From the NCBI RefSeq assembly GCF_024699925.1, contig NZ_JAJOMX010000001.1, positions 3,262,001-3,326,000 on the forward strand: a stretch of DNA of 64,000 nt, read 5' to 3'. The translations under genes were made by a program, and so were the position numbers. Each line of letters starts with the position of its first letter. The stretch's first letter is position 1. The notes beneath the pieces are model-generated. The model did no database searches and was not told where the DNA came from. It worked only from the letters and a program-made list of their open reading frames with translations. Of the stretch, positions 17,449 through 25,461 are shown piece after piece. The DNA is from Mesorhizobium sp. J428 (GTDB lineage: Bacteria > Pseudomonadota > Alphaproteobacteria > Rhizobiales > Rhizobiaceae).

Positions 17449-18612
17449 ATGTCCATTTCCAAGGAAACAGTCCTCGAGAAGCTAGCCACCATCAAGGGGC
17501 CGGACTTCGAGGGCGACATCGTCTCGCTGGGGCTGGTGTCGGAAATCTTCATCGCCGATTCCAAGGTGTTCTTCTCGATCACCGTGCCCGCCGCCCGCGC
17601 CAAGGAGCTCGAGCCGCTGCGCGCGGCCGCCGAGCGCGCGGTGAAATCACTGCCGGGCGTGGCCGGCGCGGTCGTGGCGCTGACGGCGGAGAAGAAGGGC
17701 GGCGGCATGGAGGCGGCTCCGCCGCGTCCCGCCCCGCCGCGCCCTGCGCCCGCCGCACGGCCGGCTGCGCCGCCCGCCCCGCCGTCGACGCAGTCCGGCA
17801 AGCGCGGAGTGCCCGGCGTCGAGGCGATCATCGCCGTCGCCTCGGGCAAGGGCGGCGTCGGCAAGTCCACCACCGCCGTGAACCTCGCGCTCGGCCTCGC
17901 CGCGCTCGGGCTGAAGGTCGGCATCCTCGACGCCGACATCTACGGCCCGTCGATGCCGAAGCTCCTCGGCATCAGGGGCAAGCCGACCACCGTCGACGGC
18001 AAGATCCTGAAGCCGATGGAGAAATACGGCCTCAAGGTCATGTCGATGGGCTTCCTGGTCGAGGAGGAGACGCCGATGATCTGGCGCGGGCCGATGGTGA
18101 TGTCGGCGCTGACGCAGATGCTGCGCGAGGTCGATTGGGGCGCGCTCGACGTGCTGGTGGTCGACATGCCGCCCGGCACCGGCGACGCGCAGCTCACCAT
18201 GGCCCAGCAGGTGCCGCTCGCCGGCGCCGTCATCGTCTCGACCCCGCAGGACCTGGCGCTGATCGACGCGCGCAAGGGCTTGAACATGTTCAGGAAAGTC
18301 GACGTGCCGCTGCTCGGCATCGTCGAGAACATGAGCTACTTCGTCGCTCCCGACACTGGCCGGCGCTACGACATCTTCGGTCATGGTGGCGCGAAGGCGG
18401 AGGCGGAGCGTCTCGGCGTGCCGTTCCTCGGCGAAGTGCCGATCGAGATGTCGATCCGCGAGAATTCGGATGCCGGCACGCCGGTCGTGGTGGCAGAGCC
18501 GGAAGGGCCGATCGCCGCGGTCTATCGCGACGTGGCGGCTAGGGTGCTGGAGCGCATGCGTGCGGAATCCTCGTCGGGTGCGGCGAAAGGCCCGGCGATC
18601 GTTTTTGAGTAA
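17449..18612 (+). CDS. apbC: Mrp/NBP35-family iron-sulfur carrier ATPase (ApbC)
   Basis: 387 residues from ATG 17449, the usual family length; the frame is open to 17374, but the DUF59/FeS-assembly-like domain begins just after MSISKETVLEKL. Residues 1-90 form that domain. A Pro/Ala-rich linker follows, then the P-loop ATPase with GKGGVGKSTT, the switch region DADIYGPSMPK, and DMPPGTGDAQLT. The CxxC cluster-binding pair found in many homologues is not evident. It loads or transfers Fe-S clusters in the cytosol. Confidence 0.88.
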   Translation: MSISKETVLEKLATIKGPDFEGDIVSLGLVSEIFIADSKVFFSITVPAARAKELEPLRAAAERAVKSLPGVAGAVVALTAEKKGGGMEAAPPRPAPPRPAPAARPAAPPAPPSTQSGKRGVPGVEAIIAVASGKGGVGKSTTAVNLALGLAALGLKVGILDADIYGPSMPKLLGIRGKPTTVDGKILKPMEKYGLKVMSMGFLVEEETPMIWRGPMVMSALTQMLREVDWGALDVLVVDMPPGTGDAQLTMAQQVPLAGAVIVSTPQDLALIDARKGLNMFRKVDVPLLGIVENMSYFVAPDTGRRYDIFGHGGAKAEAERLGVPFLGEVPIEMSIRENSDAGTPVVVAEPEGPIAAVYRDVAARVLERMRAESSSGAAKGPAIVFE

Positions 18613-18675
18613 CTGTTCGAAATTCCTGGCTTTTCGCCCCGCTCCTACGTTCGTCTGGTTGCTGCCGCTTAAATC

Positions 18676-18717
18676 CTGACATAACATGTCAGCTAGTCGA
18701 TGTTTCGTAATGAAACA
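18676..18717. promoter_or_regulatory. two perfect inverted repeats upstream of the adenylate cyclase gene
   Basis: CTGACAT-AAC-ATGTCAG at 18676-18692 is followed after 8 bp by TGTTTC-GTAAT-GAAACA at 18701-18717. Both are perfect dyads about 120-160 bp before ATG 18834, suitable as operator sites. Neither is a canonical Crp box. Confidence 0.55.
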
Positions 18718-18833
18718 GGGCGCGACCCAGCGGCCGGTGGAGCAAGGACGGGGATACCCCGCGACACGCCGATCCGGAAAGCCCGCAAGGCAGCGTTTCG
18801 GACCGATGGGGCATGGTGTGAGGCGGCTTCGAA

Positions 18834-20651
18834 ATGGCTGACGTGCAGTTCACGCGTCAGCTCGCGACGATTGTTTCTGTGGACGCGGTAGGCTTCTCGC
18901 GCCTGATGGGCCAGAACGCCGACGTGGCGGTCGCGGCCTTCGAGGCGCGGGCGGCGATCATCCGGGAGACGTGCCGCAGCTTCGGCGGCGAGATCTTCGG
19001 CGCGGCCGGCGACAGTTTCATGGCCGAATTCGGCCTGCCTGCCCGCGCGCTGCTGGCCGCGCTGGCCTTCCAGAAGCGCATCGTCGAGCTCAATTCAGCC
19101 ACGCCCGAGGACGGCCGCATGGCCTTCCGGGCCGGCATCAACACCGGCGACGTGATCGTGCGCGACCTGAACCGCTATGGCGACGACGTCAACATCGCCG
19201 CGCGGCTGCAGGAATCCGCGCCCGAAAGCGGCATCGTCATCTCCGAGACGACGTTCAACCATGTCCAGCGGCTGTCGATCGCCCGCTGCCGCGACATGGG
19301 CGAGAAACGGTTCAAGAATATCCTCTATCCGGTGCGCAGCTATCTCGTCCTATCCGCCGAAGCGGACGCCGCCTCCGCCGGCGAGGAGAGCGCGGCCTCG
19401 CCGCGCGTGCCGACCATGCCGCTCGGGGCCTTGCCGGCCGGGCCGCCGGCGGTCGCGGTGCTGCCGTTCCGGGCGGCCGGCTCCGGAGCCGAGGCGGAGG
19501 CGATGGCCGACGGCCTTGCCGAGGACATCATCATCGGCCTGTCCAATGCGCGCTGGCTGCCGGTCATCGCGCGCAGCTCCAGCTTCCAGTTGCGCGACGC
19601 CGCGCTGTCGGACGCCACCGCCGGCCTCGCGCTCGGGGCGCGCTATGTCGTCTCAGGCACGGTGTCGCTCACCGGCCCGTCCATCCGGGTCAGGGCCATG
19701 CTGGAGGACGCCGTCGAGGCGAACACGATCTGGGCCGGCACCTTCGACGCCGACGTCGAGGGCATCCCCTCGATCCCCGACGAGATCGGCGGCGAGATCG
19801 TGGTGGCGCTCGCCAAGGAGGTCGACCGGGTGGAGCAGGAGCGCTCGTTCCGCCTGCCGGTCGAGAGCATGGACACCTGGCAGCTCATCCGGCGCGGGCG
19901 CTGGCACATGGGGCGCCGCACCCATGACGACACCGAGCTGGCGCTCGGCTTCTTCGAACGCGCGCTCGACCGATCGCCCAATTCGACCAGCGCGCTCAAC
20001 GAGCTGGCCTGGTGGTATTTCTGGCGTTCCTGGCTGCGTTTCGGCCAGCCGCACGACTACGAGGCCGATCTGGTGCAGGTGGTCGCCTATGCCCGCAAGG
20101 CGCTGGCGATCGACCCGCACGACGCGCGCCCGCACTGCCATCTCGGCATCGCCGACATCATGCGCGGCCGGCCGGGCTCGGCGCTCAGGCACCTCGACGC
20201 GGCGCTCGCGATCAATCCCAGCTTCTCCTTCGCGCATTCCGCCAAGGGCAGCGCGCACAATCTGCTCGGCGAGGCGGCGAAGGCGATCCCGTCGCACCTG
20301 CAGGCCGAGAAGCTCAGCCCGTTCGACCTCTACCGCTTCCACAATCTCGGCGAACTGGCCGCCGCCTATGCCTTCACCGGCGATTTCGACGCATCGGCGG
20401 ACGCCGCCAAGGCGTCGCTGGAACTGTCTCCGGCCTACTGGTATTCCGGCCTCATCCGGGTGGGATCGCTGTTCCGCGCCGGCCGGGAGGCGGAGGCGGC
20501 TGCCGAGCTCAATGCCTTCCGGCTGCGCCACCCGCATTTCCGGATGCGCCGGGCCGAGCTGGTTCCCTATGTCGACCCGGCCTCCAACCGCTTCCTGATC
20601 GGCAATTTCCGCGCGGCGGAGGAGGGATTGGCGCTGGCCGTTCAGCGCTGA
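18834..20651 (+). CDS. class III adenylate/guanylate cyclase with TolB-like and TPR domains
   Basis: 605 residues. Residues ~8-170 are a class III nucleotide cyclase catalytic domain: SVDAVGFSRLM holds the first metal Asp, AAGDSFMAEFG the second, and GDDVNIAARLQ the region near the base-binding site. Residues ~200-330 resemble the TolB/FlgO N-terminal domain, starting PAVAVLPF. The C-terminal third is TPR-like (ARKALAIDPHDARPHCHLG and HLDAALAINPSF). No transmembrane helix is seen, so it is probably cytosolic. It faces a Crp/Fnr regulator gene across an inverted-repeat element. Confidence 0.85.
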   Translation: MADVQFTRQLATIVSVDAVGFSRLMGQNADVAVAAFEARAAIIRETCRSFGGEIFGAAGDSFMAEFGLPARALLAALAFQKRIVELNSATPEDGRMAFRAGINTGDVIVRDLNRYGDDVNIAARLQESAPESGIVISETTFNHVQRLSIARCRDMGEKRFKNILYPVRSYLVLSAEADAASAGEESAASPRVPTMPLGALPAGPPAVAVLPFRAAGSGAEAEAMADGLAEDIIIGLSNARWLPVIARSSSFQLRDAALSDATAGLALGARYVVSGTVSLTGPSIRVRAMLEDAVEANTIWAGTFDADVEGIPSIPDEIGGEIVVALAKEVDRVEQERSFRLPVESMDTWQLIRRGRWHMGRRTHDDTELALGFFERALDRSPNSTSALNELAWWYFWRSWLRFGQPHDYEADLVQVVAYARKALAIDPHDARPHCHLGIADIMRGRPGSALRHLDAALAINPSFSFAHSAKGSAHNLLGEAAKAIPSHLQAEKLSPFDLYRFHNLGELAAAYAFTGDFDASADAAKASLELSPAYWYSGLIRVGSLFRAGREAEAAAELNAFRLRHPHFRMRRAELVPYVDPASNRFLIGNFRAAEEGLALAVQR

Positions 20652-20805
20652 GAGACCGTTTGGAAATTCCACTCTGGCGGCCATCTGATGGCGCTATCTG
20701 CGCTTCCGGTGCTCACGGACCTAAATGTCCGCTCCGCGCGTCGCCTGCGGCGACCCCGAAACCACCACCAGCTGACTCACCAGAGCGAATTTCGAAACAG
20801 TCTCT
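20651..20805. repeat. 155-bp element bounded by inverted repeats
   Basis: The ends are imperfect inverted copies of about 26 bp: the left end begins AGAGACCGTTTGGAAATT, and the right end, read on the other strand, begins AGAGACTGTTTCGAAATT; both arms end CTCTGG. The element exactly fills the gap between two convergent genes and includes parts of both stop codons. It looks like a miniature inverted-repeat element or a bidirectional terminator-type repeat. Confidence 0.7.
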
Positions 20806-21496
20806 AGGGGCCGCCCGCCGGGGGCTGCAGAGCGACATGCGTGCGCAACCGTTCCTCGTCGAGGATCCGGATGCCGTTGCGGCGGATATCGATGATGCGC
20901 GCCTCGCGCCACTGCTTGAGGTTCTTGTTGACCGATTCGCGCGTCGCGCCGAGGAAATCGGCGAGCTCGGACTGCGAGATCCCGATCCAGCCGTCGTCGT
21001 CCGCGAAGGCCGACGACATGAACAGCAGCCGCTTGGCCAGCCGCGCGTCGACCTTCAGCATCACCTGGTCGCCGAACTCGCCGCTGATCCAGCGGATCCG
21101 GGCGCAGAGCAGTCCGATGATCGCGCGCGACAGCGCCGGCGTGCGCGTCACCCGGTCGACGAACTGCGCATGCGAGATCGAATAGACCTCGCATTTTCCC
21201 ACGCAGGTCGCCGTGGCCGTGCGCGTGCCGCCGTCGAGCGCGCCGATCTCGCCGACGAGGCTGTGCGGCGTCTCCATGTTGGCGACGATCTTGCGGCCGT
21301 CGGGGGAATAGAGGGAAATCTCCACCGCGCCCTTGACGATGCCGAAGACGCGGTCGGGAGGATCGTCCTGCATGAAGAGCGTCTCGCCGTCCGCCCAATG
21401 TTCCGGCGCATGGCCGTCGAACAGAAGGTCGAACAGCTCCGCGGGCAGCTGCCCGCCCCGCGGCGCGGCCTGTCGCGGCATCCTGGCCCGCCTCAT
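20804..21496 (-). CDS. Crp/Fnr-family transcriptional regulator
   Basis: 230 residues; ATG 21481 (residue 6) is an alternative start. Residues ~20-140 form a cyclic-nucleotide-binding fold (DGETLFMQDDPPDRVFGIVKG, LVGEIGALDGGTRTATAT). The C-terminus has a winged helix with ISQSELADFLGATRESVNKNL as the recognition region. There is no Fnr-type cysteine cluster. Ligand and targets are unknown. The convergent cyclase gene hints at cAMP signalling but does not show it. Confidence 0.85.
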   Translation of the reverse strand: MRRARMPRQAAPRGGQLPAELFDLLFDGHAPEHWADGETLFMQDDPPDRVFGIVKGAVEISLYSPDGRKIVANMETPHSLVGEIGALDGGTRTATATCVGKCEVYSISHAQFVDRVTRTPALSRAIIGLLCARIRWISGEFGDQVMLKVDARLAKRLLFMSSAFADDDGWIGISQSELADFLGATRESVNKNLKQWREARIIDIRRNGIRILDEERLRTHVALQPPAGGP

Positions 21497-21600
21497 GCAG
21501 CTTCACCAATGTGTAGATCAGCGGCCGAAGGCGCCGCAAATTGAATGTGTCCCGTCGGCATGCAAAGAAGACCCCCGAGGAAACCTAGCCCAGGGAAAAC

Positions 21601-22395
21601 ATGATGACCAGCGATGCTGTTCTCCACGAGAAGCATGACGGCTATGCCACGGTGACGCTCAATCGCCCGAATCGCCTGAACGCCTTCAACGAGGACCAGC
21701 ATCTAAGGTTGCGTGCCGCGCTGGAGGAGTGTGCCGCCGACGACGCCTGCCGCGCCGTGATCCTGACTGGCGCCGGCCGCGGTTTCAGCGCGGGACAGGA
21801 CCTGTCCGACCGCGATCCGACTCTCGGCGGACCGCGCCCGGATCTCGGCCTGACGCTGGAGACCTACTACAATCCGCTGATCCGCCAGATGCGCGCGCTC
21901 GGCAAGCCGATCATTTGCGCGGTGAACGGCGTGGCGGCGGGTGCGGGCGCCAACATCGCGCTGGCGGGCGACATCGTCATCGCCGCGCGCTCGGCGAGCT
22001 TCATCCAGGCCTTCTCGAAGATCGGCCTGGTGCCGGACGCGGGCGGCACCTGGTGGCTGACGCGGCGCCTGGGCGAGGCGCGCGCCAAGGCGCTGGCGCT
22101 CACCGCCGAGCCGCTCGCCGCGCAGACGGCGGCTGACTGGGGTCTGATCTGGAAATGCGTCGACGACGCCGACCTGATGGCGGAGGCGCGCAAGCTGGCG
22201 GAAAAATTCGCCAACGGCCCGACGGCGGCCTATGCGCTGACCAAAGAGCTGATCCAGGCGGCCTCGACCAACTCGCTCGACGAGCAACTCGACATGGAGC
22301 GCACCTTCCAGCACAAGGCGGGGCAATCCGACGAATATCGCGAGGGCGTCGCCGCCTTTCTGCAGAAGCGTCCGGCGAATTTCCGGGGCAAGTAG
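21601..22395 (+). CDS. paaG: enoyl-CoA hydratase/isomerase, PaaG-like
   Basis: 264 residues from ATG 21601; ATG 21604 is equally possible. Crotonase-fold motifs are present: VTLNRPNRLNAFNEDQH, the oxyanion-hole block GAGRGFSAGQDLSDRD, and NGVAAGAGANIALAGD. The sequence most resembles 2-(1,2-epoxy-1,2-dihydrophenyl)acetyl-CoA isomerase of the phenylacetate pathway. No other paa genes are visible, so a general enoyl-CoA hydratase role is possible. It is divergent from the Crp/Fnr gene and is the last clear chromosomal gene before the tRNA junction. Confidence 0.8.
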   Translation: MMTSDAVLHEKHDGYATVTLNRPNRLNAFNEDQHLRLRAALEECAADDACRAVILTGAGRGFSAGQDLSDRDPTLGGPRPDLGLTLETYYNPLIRQMRALGKPIICAVNGVAAGAGANIALAGDIVIAARSASFIQAFSKIGLVPDAGGTWWLTRRLGEARAKALALTAEPLAAQTAADWGLIWKCVDDADLMAEARKLAEKFANGPTAAYALTKELIQAASTNSLDEQLDMERTFQHKAGQSDEYREGVAAFLQKRPANFRGK

Positions 22396-22536
22396 GGCGA
22401 GCCCGTGCGGCGCCACCGGCTCCCGTCGGCGGCATTTACGATGGCGTGGAGAATTCGCTTCGCTCGGCTTGAATTCCGCAGCCATTGCCGATAAGACGCG
22501 CTCCACGCTGCGCCGCTTCGCGGACGGCGCCGGATT
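22396..22536. other. gap before the tRNA junction
   Basis: This stretch has no gene. It is GC-rich with short GAATTC-centred repeats and contains no feature that can be supported. Confidence 0.4.
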
Positions 22537-22575
22537 GCCGCTTTAGCTCAGTTGGTAGAGCACATCATTCGTAAT
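22537..22575 (+). pseudogene. 5' half of tRNA-Thr(CGT), partial copy
   Basis: These 39 nt are identical to the first 39 nt of the intact tRNA at 22672, ending one base into the 3' side of the anticodon stem. The sequence then diverges completely. This marks a recombination junction of an integrated element or the scar of an earlier one. Confidence 0.85.
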
Positions 22576-22671
22576 TAGCGGGTCCGCTAGAGAATGACGT
22601 TCGAAGCCAGTGCGTTAGGGCTGGTGAGTGAAAGTTAGTAGGGCCATAGTATGGCCAGTGTGAAGGGTTAA
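22576..22671. other. palindrome-rich junction segment between the tRNA copies
   Basis: The segment starts exactly at the break with TAGCGG-GT-CCGCTA (22576-22589). It also contains a 15-bp perfect palindrome, GGCCATA-G-TATGGCC, at 22642-22656. These are candidate recombinase or excision-factor sites of an attachment region. No coding potential was recognised. Confidence 0.55.
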
Positions 22672-22747
22672 GCCGCTTTAGCTCAGTTGGTAGAGCACAT
22701 CATTCGTAATGATGGGGTCAGGTGTTCGAGTCACCTAAGCGGCACCA
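22672..22747 (+). tRNA. tRNA-Thr(CGT)
   Basis: A full 76-nt cloverleaf with encoded CCA. The acceptor stem is GCCGCTT/AAGCGGC, the anticodon stem CATCA/TGATG, the anticodon loop TTCGTAA (anticodon CGT, codon ACG), and the T arm AGGTG-TTCGAGT-CACCT. It is adjacent to a serine recombinase gene whose last 13 bp run antisense through its 3' end. Confidence 0.96.
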
Positions 22748-24264
22748 AAACTGACTGCTTCGTCAGTGCCACCCGTCAACGCCTTAAATGGCAAGGCGAT
22801 TTTGGGGGTTCTAGGCCCCTCAATCCGGCAGTATTCGATGCGATCCGCGAAGGCCAGTTTGAGCACTGTCCGGCGCAATGCGATGTCGCCTGTTTGCCAG
22901 AGTTTCCAAGGGTTTGCGAGGAATGTGAGGGCCGGTTCTAGCTGCTCCTCGAATTTTCCCTTCGGTTCAGCCTGTTTGGCCATCTGTTCGGCTAGCACGA
23001 TCTTGCTGCGCTCCAGTTCGGTGATCTTGCTCTCGTAGTTGCGGATGACTGTCGCGTTCGACGCATCCATGATGCGCGACAAAAGCGTCTCGATCTGCTT
23101 TTCCGCTGCCGCGATCTGGCGCTGACCCGACCGGATGATTTCGGAACCTTGCTGACGCCGCTGTTCCCAAGCAACCGCGAACATGGCACGCGCCAGCGAA
23201 AATAGCTTCGCCGTCGGTTCCAACCCACGGATCAGTTTGCCGACATCGCCTTCGAGCCGATCTCGTGGGATCGACTTGCCGTAGCTTTCGCAGCTTTTCG
23301 TCTGGCAGAGATAGTATGCGTAGGGCTTGTTGCGACCCTTGCTCCAGGAGGAGCGCAGCGGCACACCGCAGCCGGCACAGCAAGCCATGCCGCGCAGAGC
23401 GAAATCGTCGCCGATGTTCTTGCGTAGCGGAGCTTTGGATATGCCGTTGCGGCGCTCCTGCACCTTGTCGAAGGTCTCCAGGCTGATTAGCGCCTCATGG
23501 TGTCCCTTGAGCCAGGCGATGCCGTAGGTCTCACTGCAAATATACCCCGTGTAGAGTGGCTGCGTGAGGATTTCGGTCACACGCTGCTGCGTCAGTACGC
23601 CATTGCGGTCACGAGGGAAGTCGGGAAAGCTTTCGAAGAAGCGTTTGACTTCGGCGTCTGACTGGAAGCGGCCCATTGCCCGCCCTTCGAACGCCTCGCG
23701 GACCATCTTCGCGAAAGGCTCATGCGGAAGGAGAATCTTGCCCCGGCCTTTGACGGCCTCATAGCGGTAGCCGATCGCCGCCTGGTGGACCCAATAGCCC
23801 GACTGCATGCGCGCCTTCATCTTTTGGGCGACCTGGCGGCCGTTCTGCTTGCGCTCAAGCGCACCTTGGGCCGCCATGATCGTTTCAATGAATTCGCCTT
23901 CGGGGCTGTCCTCGAATTTGAAGTTCAGGCACTCGATCTGTGCACCGCGCTTTTTGAACGCGTCGCGCAGATCGAGATGGAAACGGGTGTCGCGGGCGAA
24001 ACGTTTCAGGTCATCGAAGATGACGACGAAAGGCTCGCCGGGTTGCGCGTCGAGGAAGCTCAAAAGCGCGACCATGCCCGGCCGTTTCATAAAATCGCCA
24101 CCGCCGCTGATCGTGTCCGGGAACACGGCAGCAACCTCATGCTGTTTGAGTGCCGCGTATTCGCGGCAGCGATGTTCTTGGCTATCTAAGCCATGGCCGT
24201 CCTCTTCTTGCGATTTGGACGACACACGGCAATAAAGAAGTGCCTTCTGTTTTGTTTGTTTCAT
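22735..24264 (-). CDS. large serine recombinase (integrase of the element)
   Basis: 509 residues. The N-terminal resolvase domain has the catalytic Ser in LLYCRVSSKSQEEDG (about residue 15-16) and VIFDDLKRFARD. The middle is the 'recombinase' DNA-binding domain. A zinc ribbon with CCAGCGVPL and CQTKSCESYG follows, then a long coiled coil (AAEKQIETLLSRIMDASN...KITELERSK). The stop and last codons (GAA-stop) are read from the antisense of the tRNA-Thr 3' end. Its start overlaps the upstream small gene (ATGA). It probably catalyses integration at, and excision from, tRNA-Thr. Confidence 0.88.
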   Translation of the reverse strand: MKQTKQKALLYCRVSSKSQEEDGHGLDSQEHRCREYAALKQHEVAAVFPDTISGGGDFMKRPGMVALLSFLDAQPGEPFVVIFDDLKRFARDTRFHLDLRDAFKKRGAQIECLNFKFEDSPEGEFIETIMAAQGALERKQNGRQVAQKMKARMQSGYWVHQAAIGYRYEAVKGRGKILLPHEPFAKMVREAFEGRAMGRFQSDAEVKRFFESFPDFPRDRNGVLTQQRVTEILTQPLYTGYICSETYGIAWLKGHHEALISLETFDKVQERRNGISKAPLRKNIGDDFALRGMACCAGCGVPLRSSWSKGRNKPYAYYLCQTKSCESYGKSIPRDRLEGDVGKLIRGLEPTAKLFSLARAMFAVAWEQRRQQGSEIIRSGQRQIAAAEKQIETLLSRIMDASNATVIRNYESKITELERSKIVLAEQMAKQAEPKGKFEEQLEPALTFLANPWKLWQTGDIALRRTVLKLAFADRIEYCRIEGPRTPKIALPFKALTGGTDEAVSFGAA

Positions 24265-24599
24265 TCGGCCTCCTTTGGCTCGGCGTTATCGGCAGTCTCC
24301 AGGATAGCCTTCAGATCGAGCACCTCGCCACACATTTCCGGTTTAGGGTTGAGTTGCCAGCCAAGGTCTACGAAGGCGACAACGATTCTCCACAGTGTTT
24401 CGATCAATTCGCGCTTCTGCTCGTCCGAGATATCCTGATCTTCGAAATAGGGTAGCCAGTCGGTCCAGTCGAAGCGCAAGGCCGGCACCGAGACCCTTGA
24501 AATGATGTCTTCGCCCGGCGCATGGTGTGACGCGCCTGCCGGTTGATCCGAACGGGCGACCGGCAGGCAGGCTTCATCTGGCTCATGGAGCTTTCGCAT
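24261..24599 (-). CDS. small protein of unknown function, coupled to the integrase
   Basis: 112 residues, not recognised. The C-terminal two thirds look ordered and acidic, with RFDWTDWLPYFEDQDISDEQK and RIVVAFVDLGWQLNP. There is no signal or membrane segment. The stop overlaps the integrase ATG (ATGA), and its start lies 9 bp after the preceding gene. Such genes directly upstream of recombinases often encode excision or regulatory factors; that is inference only. Confidence 0.65.
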   Translation of the reverse strand: MRKLHEPDEACLPVARSDQPAGASHHAPGEDIISRVSVPALRFDWTDWLPYFEDQDISDEQKRELIETLWRIVVAFVDLGWQLNPKPEMCGEVLDLKAILETADNAEPKEAE

Positions 24600-24608
24600 A
24601 GGCGGCCC

Positions 24609-25325
24609 TCAGCGCCGATACTGCATGCGGGATTGCGTGGCGCGGGTGCGAGAGGGCGCCGACCCGTTCTCGTCCGATGCCGCCTTGCGCTCGAAACGGC
24701 CGCCGCGATCCGATGAACGAGTCCGGCCTCCGTCCCGTTCGGATGCCTGTTCCTCCCGTTGCTGTTTTTCCGCCTCGATCTGCGGGCGGTAGAACTTTTC
24801 TTCCATCTCCTTACCCCAATCGTAGAACTCGGCATTCTCCGCGGCCTTGAACTCCTCCTTGATCAGCCGCTTGGCACCGGCATCGGTGATGCCGAGTTCG
24901 CCGGCAAGCCTCTGCCCCTGCTGAGCATAGGCGCGGGCAAACGAGATCTTGTCGCCTCTCTCGATCATCTCGCCGACGGCGATGGCGTAGTTATAGGCAA
25001 CGCCCTTCTGCGCCTGTGTCAGCTTTTCCTCGCGTTCCGCCAGCTCCTCGCGCATCTGGTTCATCGTCTGGCCGGTGCGCGCCTTGAAGAGATCGCGCAG
25101 CACCGTCTCGGCCTTCGCCGCGTCGATCTTCTCGGTGCGGGCGAAGGCGTAGGCATAGTCGCCGAGCTTTTCCTTGAAGGCACCGCTCTTCTTGATCTCT
25201 CGCTCAATGATGCCGGTGATGGCGATCGATTCATCGAACTGGGCATCGGTGAGCAGGCGGCCGGAAAAGCTCTCGCGAGCCTCCACAACCCGGTCTTTTT
25301 CTTTCTGTTCAAAACTGTAGTTCAT
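24609..25325 (-). CDS. helical, charged protein of unknown function
   Basis: 238 residues, not recognised. It starts MNYSFEQKEKDRVVEARESF. The middle is Glu/Lys/Ala-rich and helical, and the last ~55 residues are a basic, low-complexity tail rich in Arg, Ser and Glu (QREEQASERDGG onward), as in nucleic-acid-associated proteins of conjugative elements. It is the first gene of a leftward unit ending with the integrase, under a strong promoter/operator at 25360-25395. Confidence 0.68.
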   Translation of the reverse strand: MNYSFEQKEKDRVVEARESFSGRLLTDAQFDESIAITGIIEREIKKSGAFKEKLGDYAYAFARTEKIDAAKAETVLRDLFKARTGQTMNQMREELAEREEKLTQAQKGVAYNYAIAVGEMIERGDKISFARAYAQQGQRLAGELGITDAGAKRLIKEEFKAAENAEFYDWGKEMEEKFYRPQIEAEKQQREEQASERDGGRTRSSDRGGRFERKAASDENGSAPSRTRATQSRMQYRR

Positions 25326-25359
25326 GGTTCACTCCTTCGGGCAAGTTTAAGAACAATTA

Positions 25360-25395
25360 GTGAACATTATAGGATGATCATCCTATAATAGGCAA
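25360..25395 (-). promoter_or_regulatory. promoter with a 24-bp perfect palindromic operator
   Basis: On the minus strand, TTGCCT and TATAAT are separated by 18 bp, just ahead of the 24609-25325 gene. The segment 25366-25389 is a perfect 24-bp palindrome with half-site ATTATAGGATGA; it covers the whole spacer and the -10 box. This is a textbook arrangement for repression by a dimer. The repressor is not identified. Confidence 0.8.
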
Positions 25396-25461
25396 ATATT
25401 CCTTGCGACAGATTGTTTCATTTTACTTTCCGTAACTTTGGAGATGCATTGGATGGGGCCT

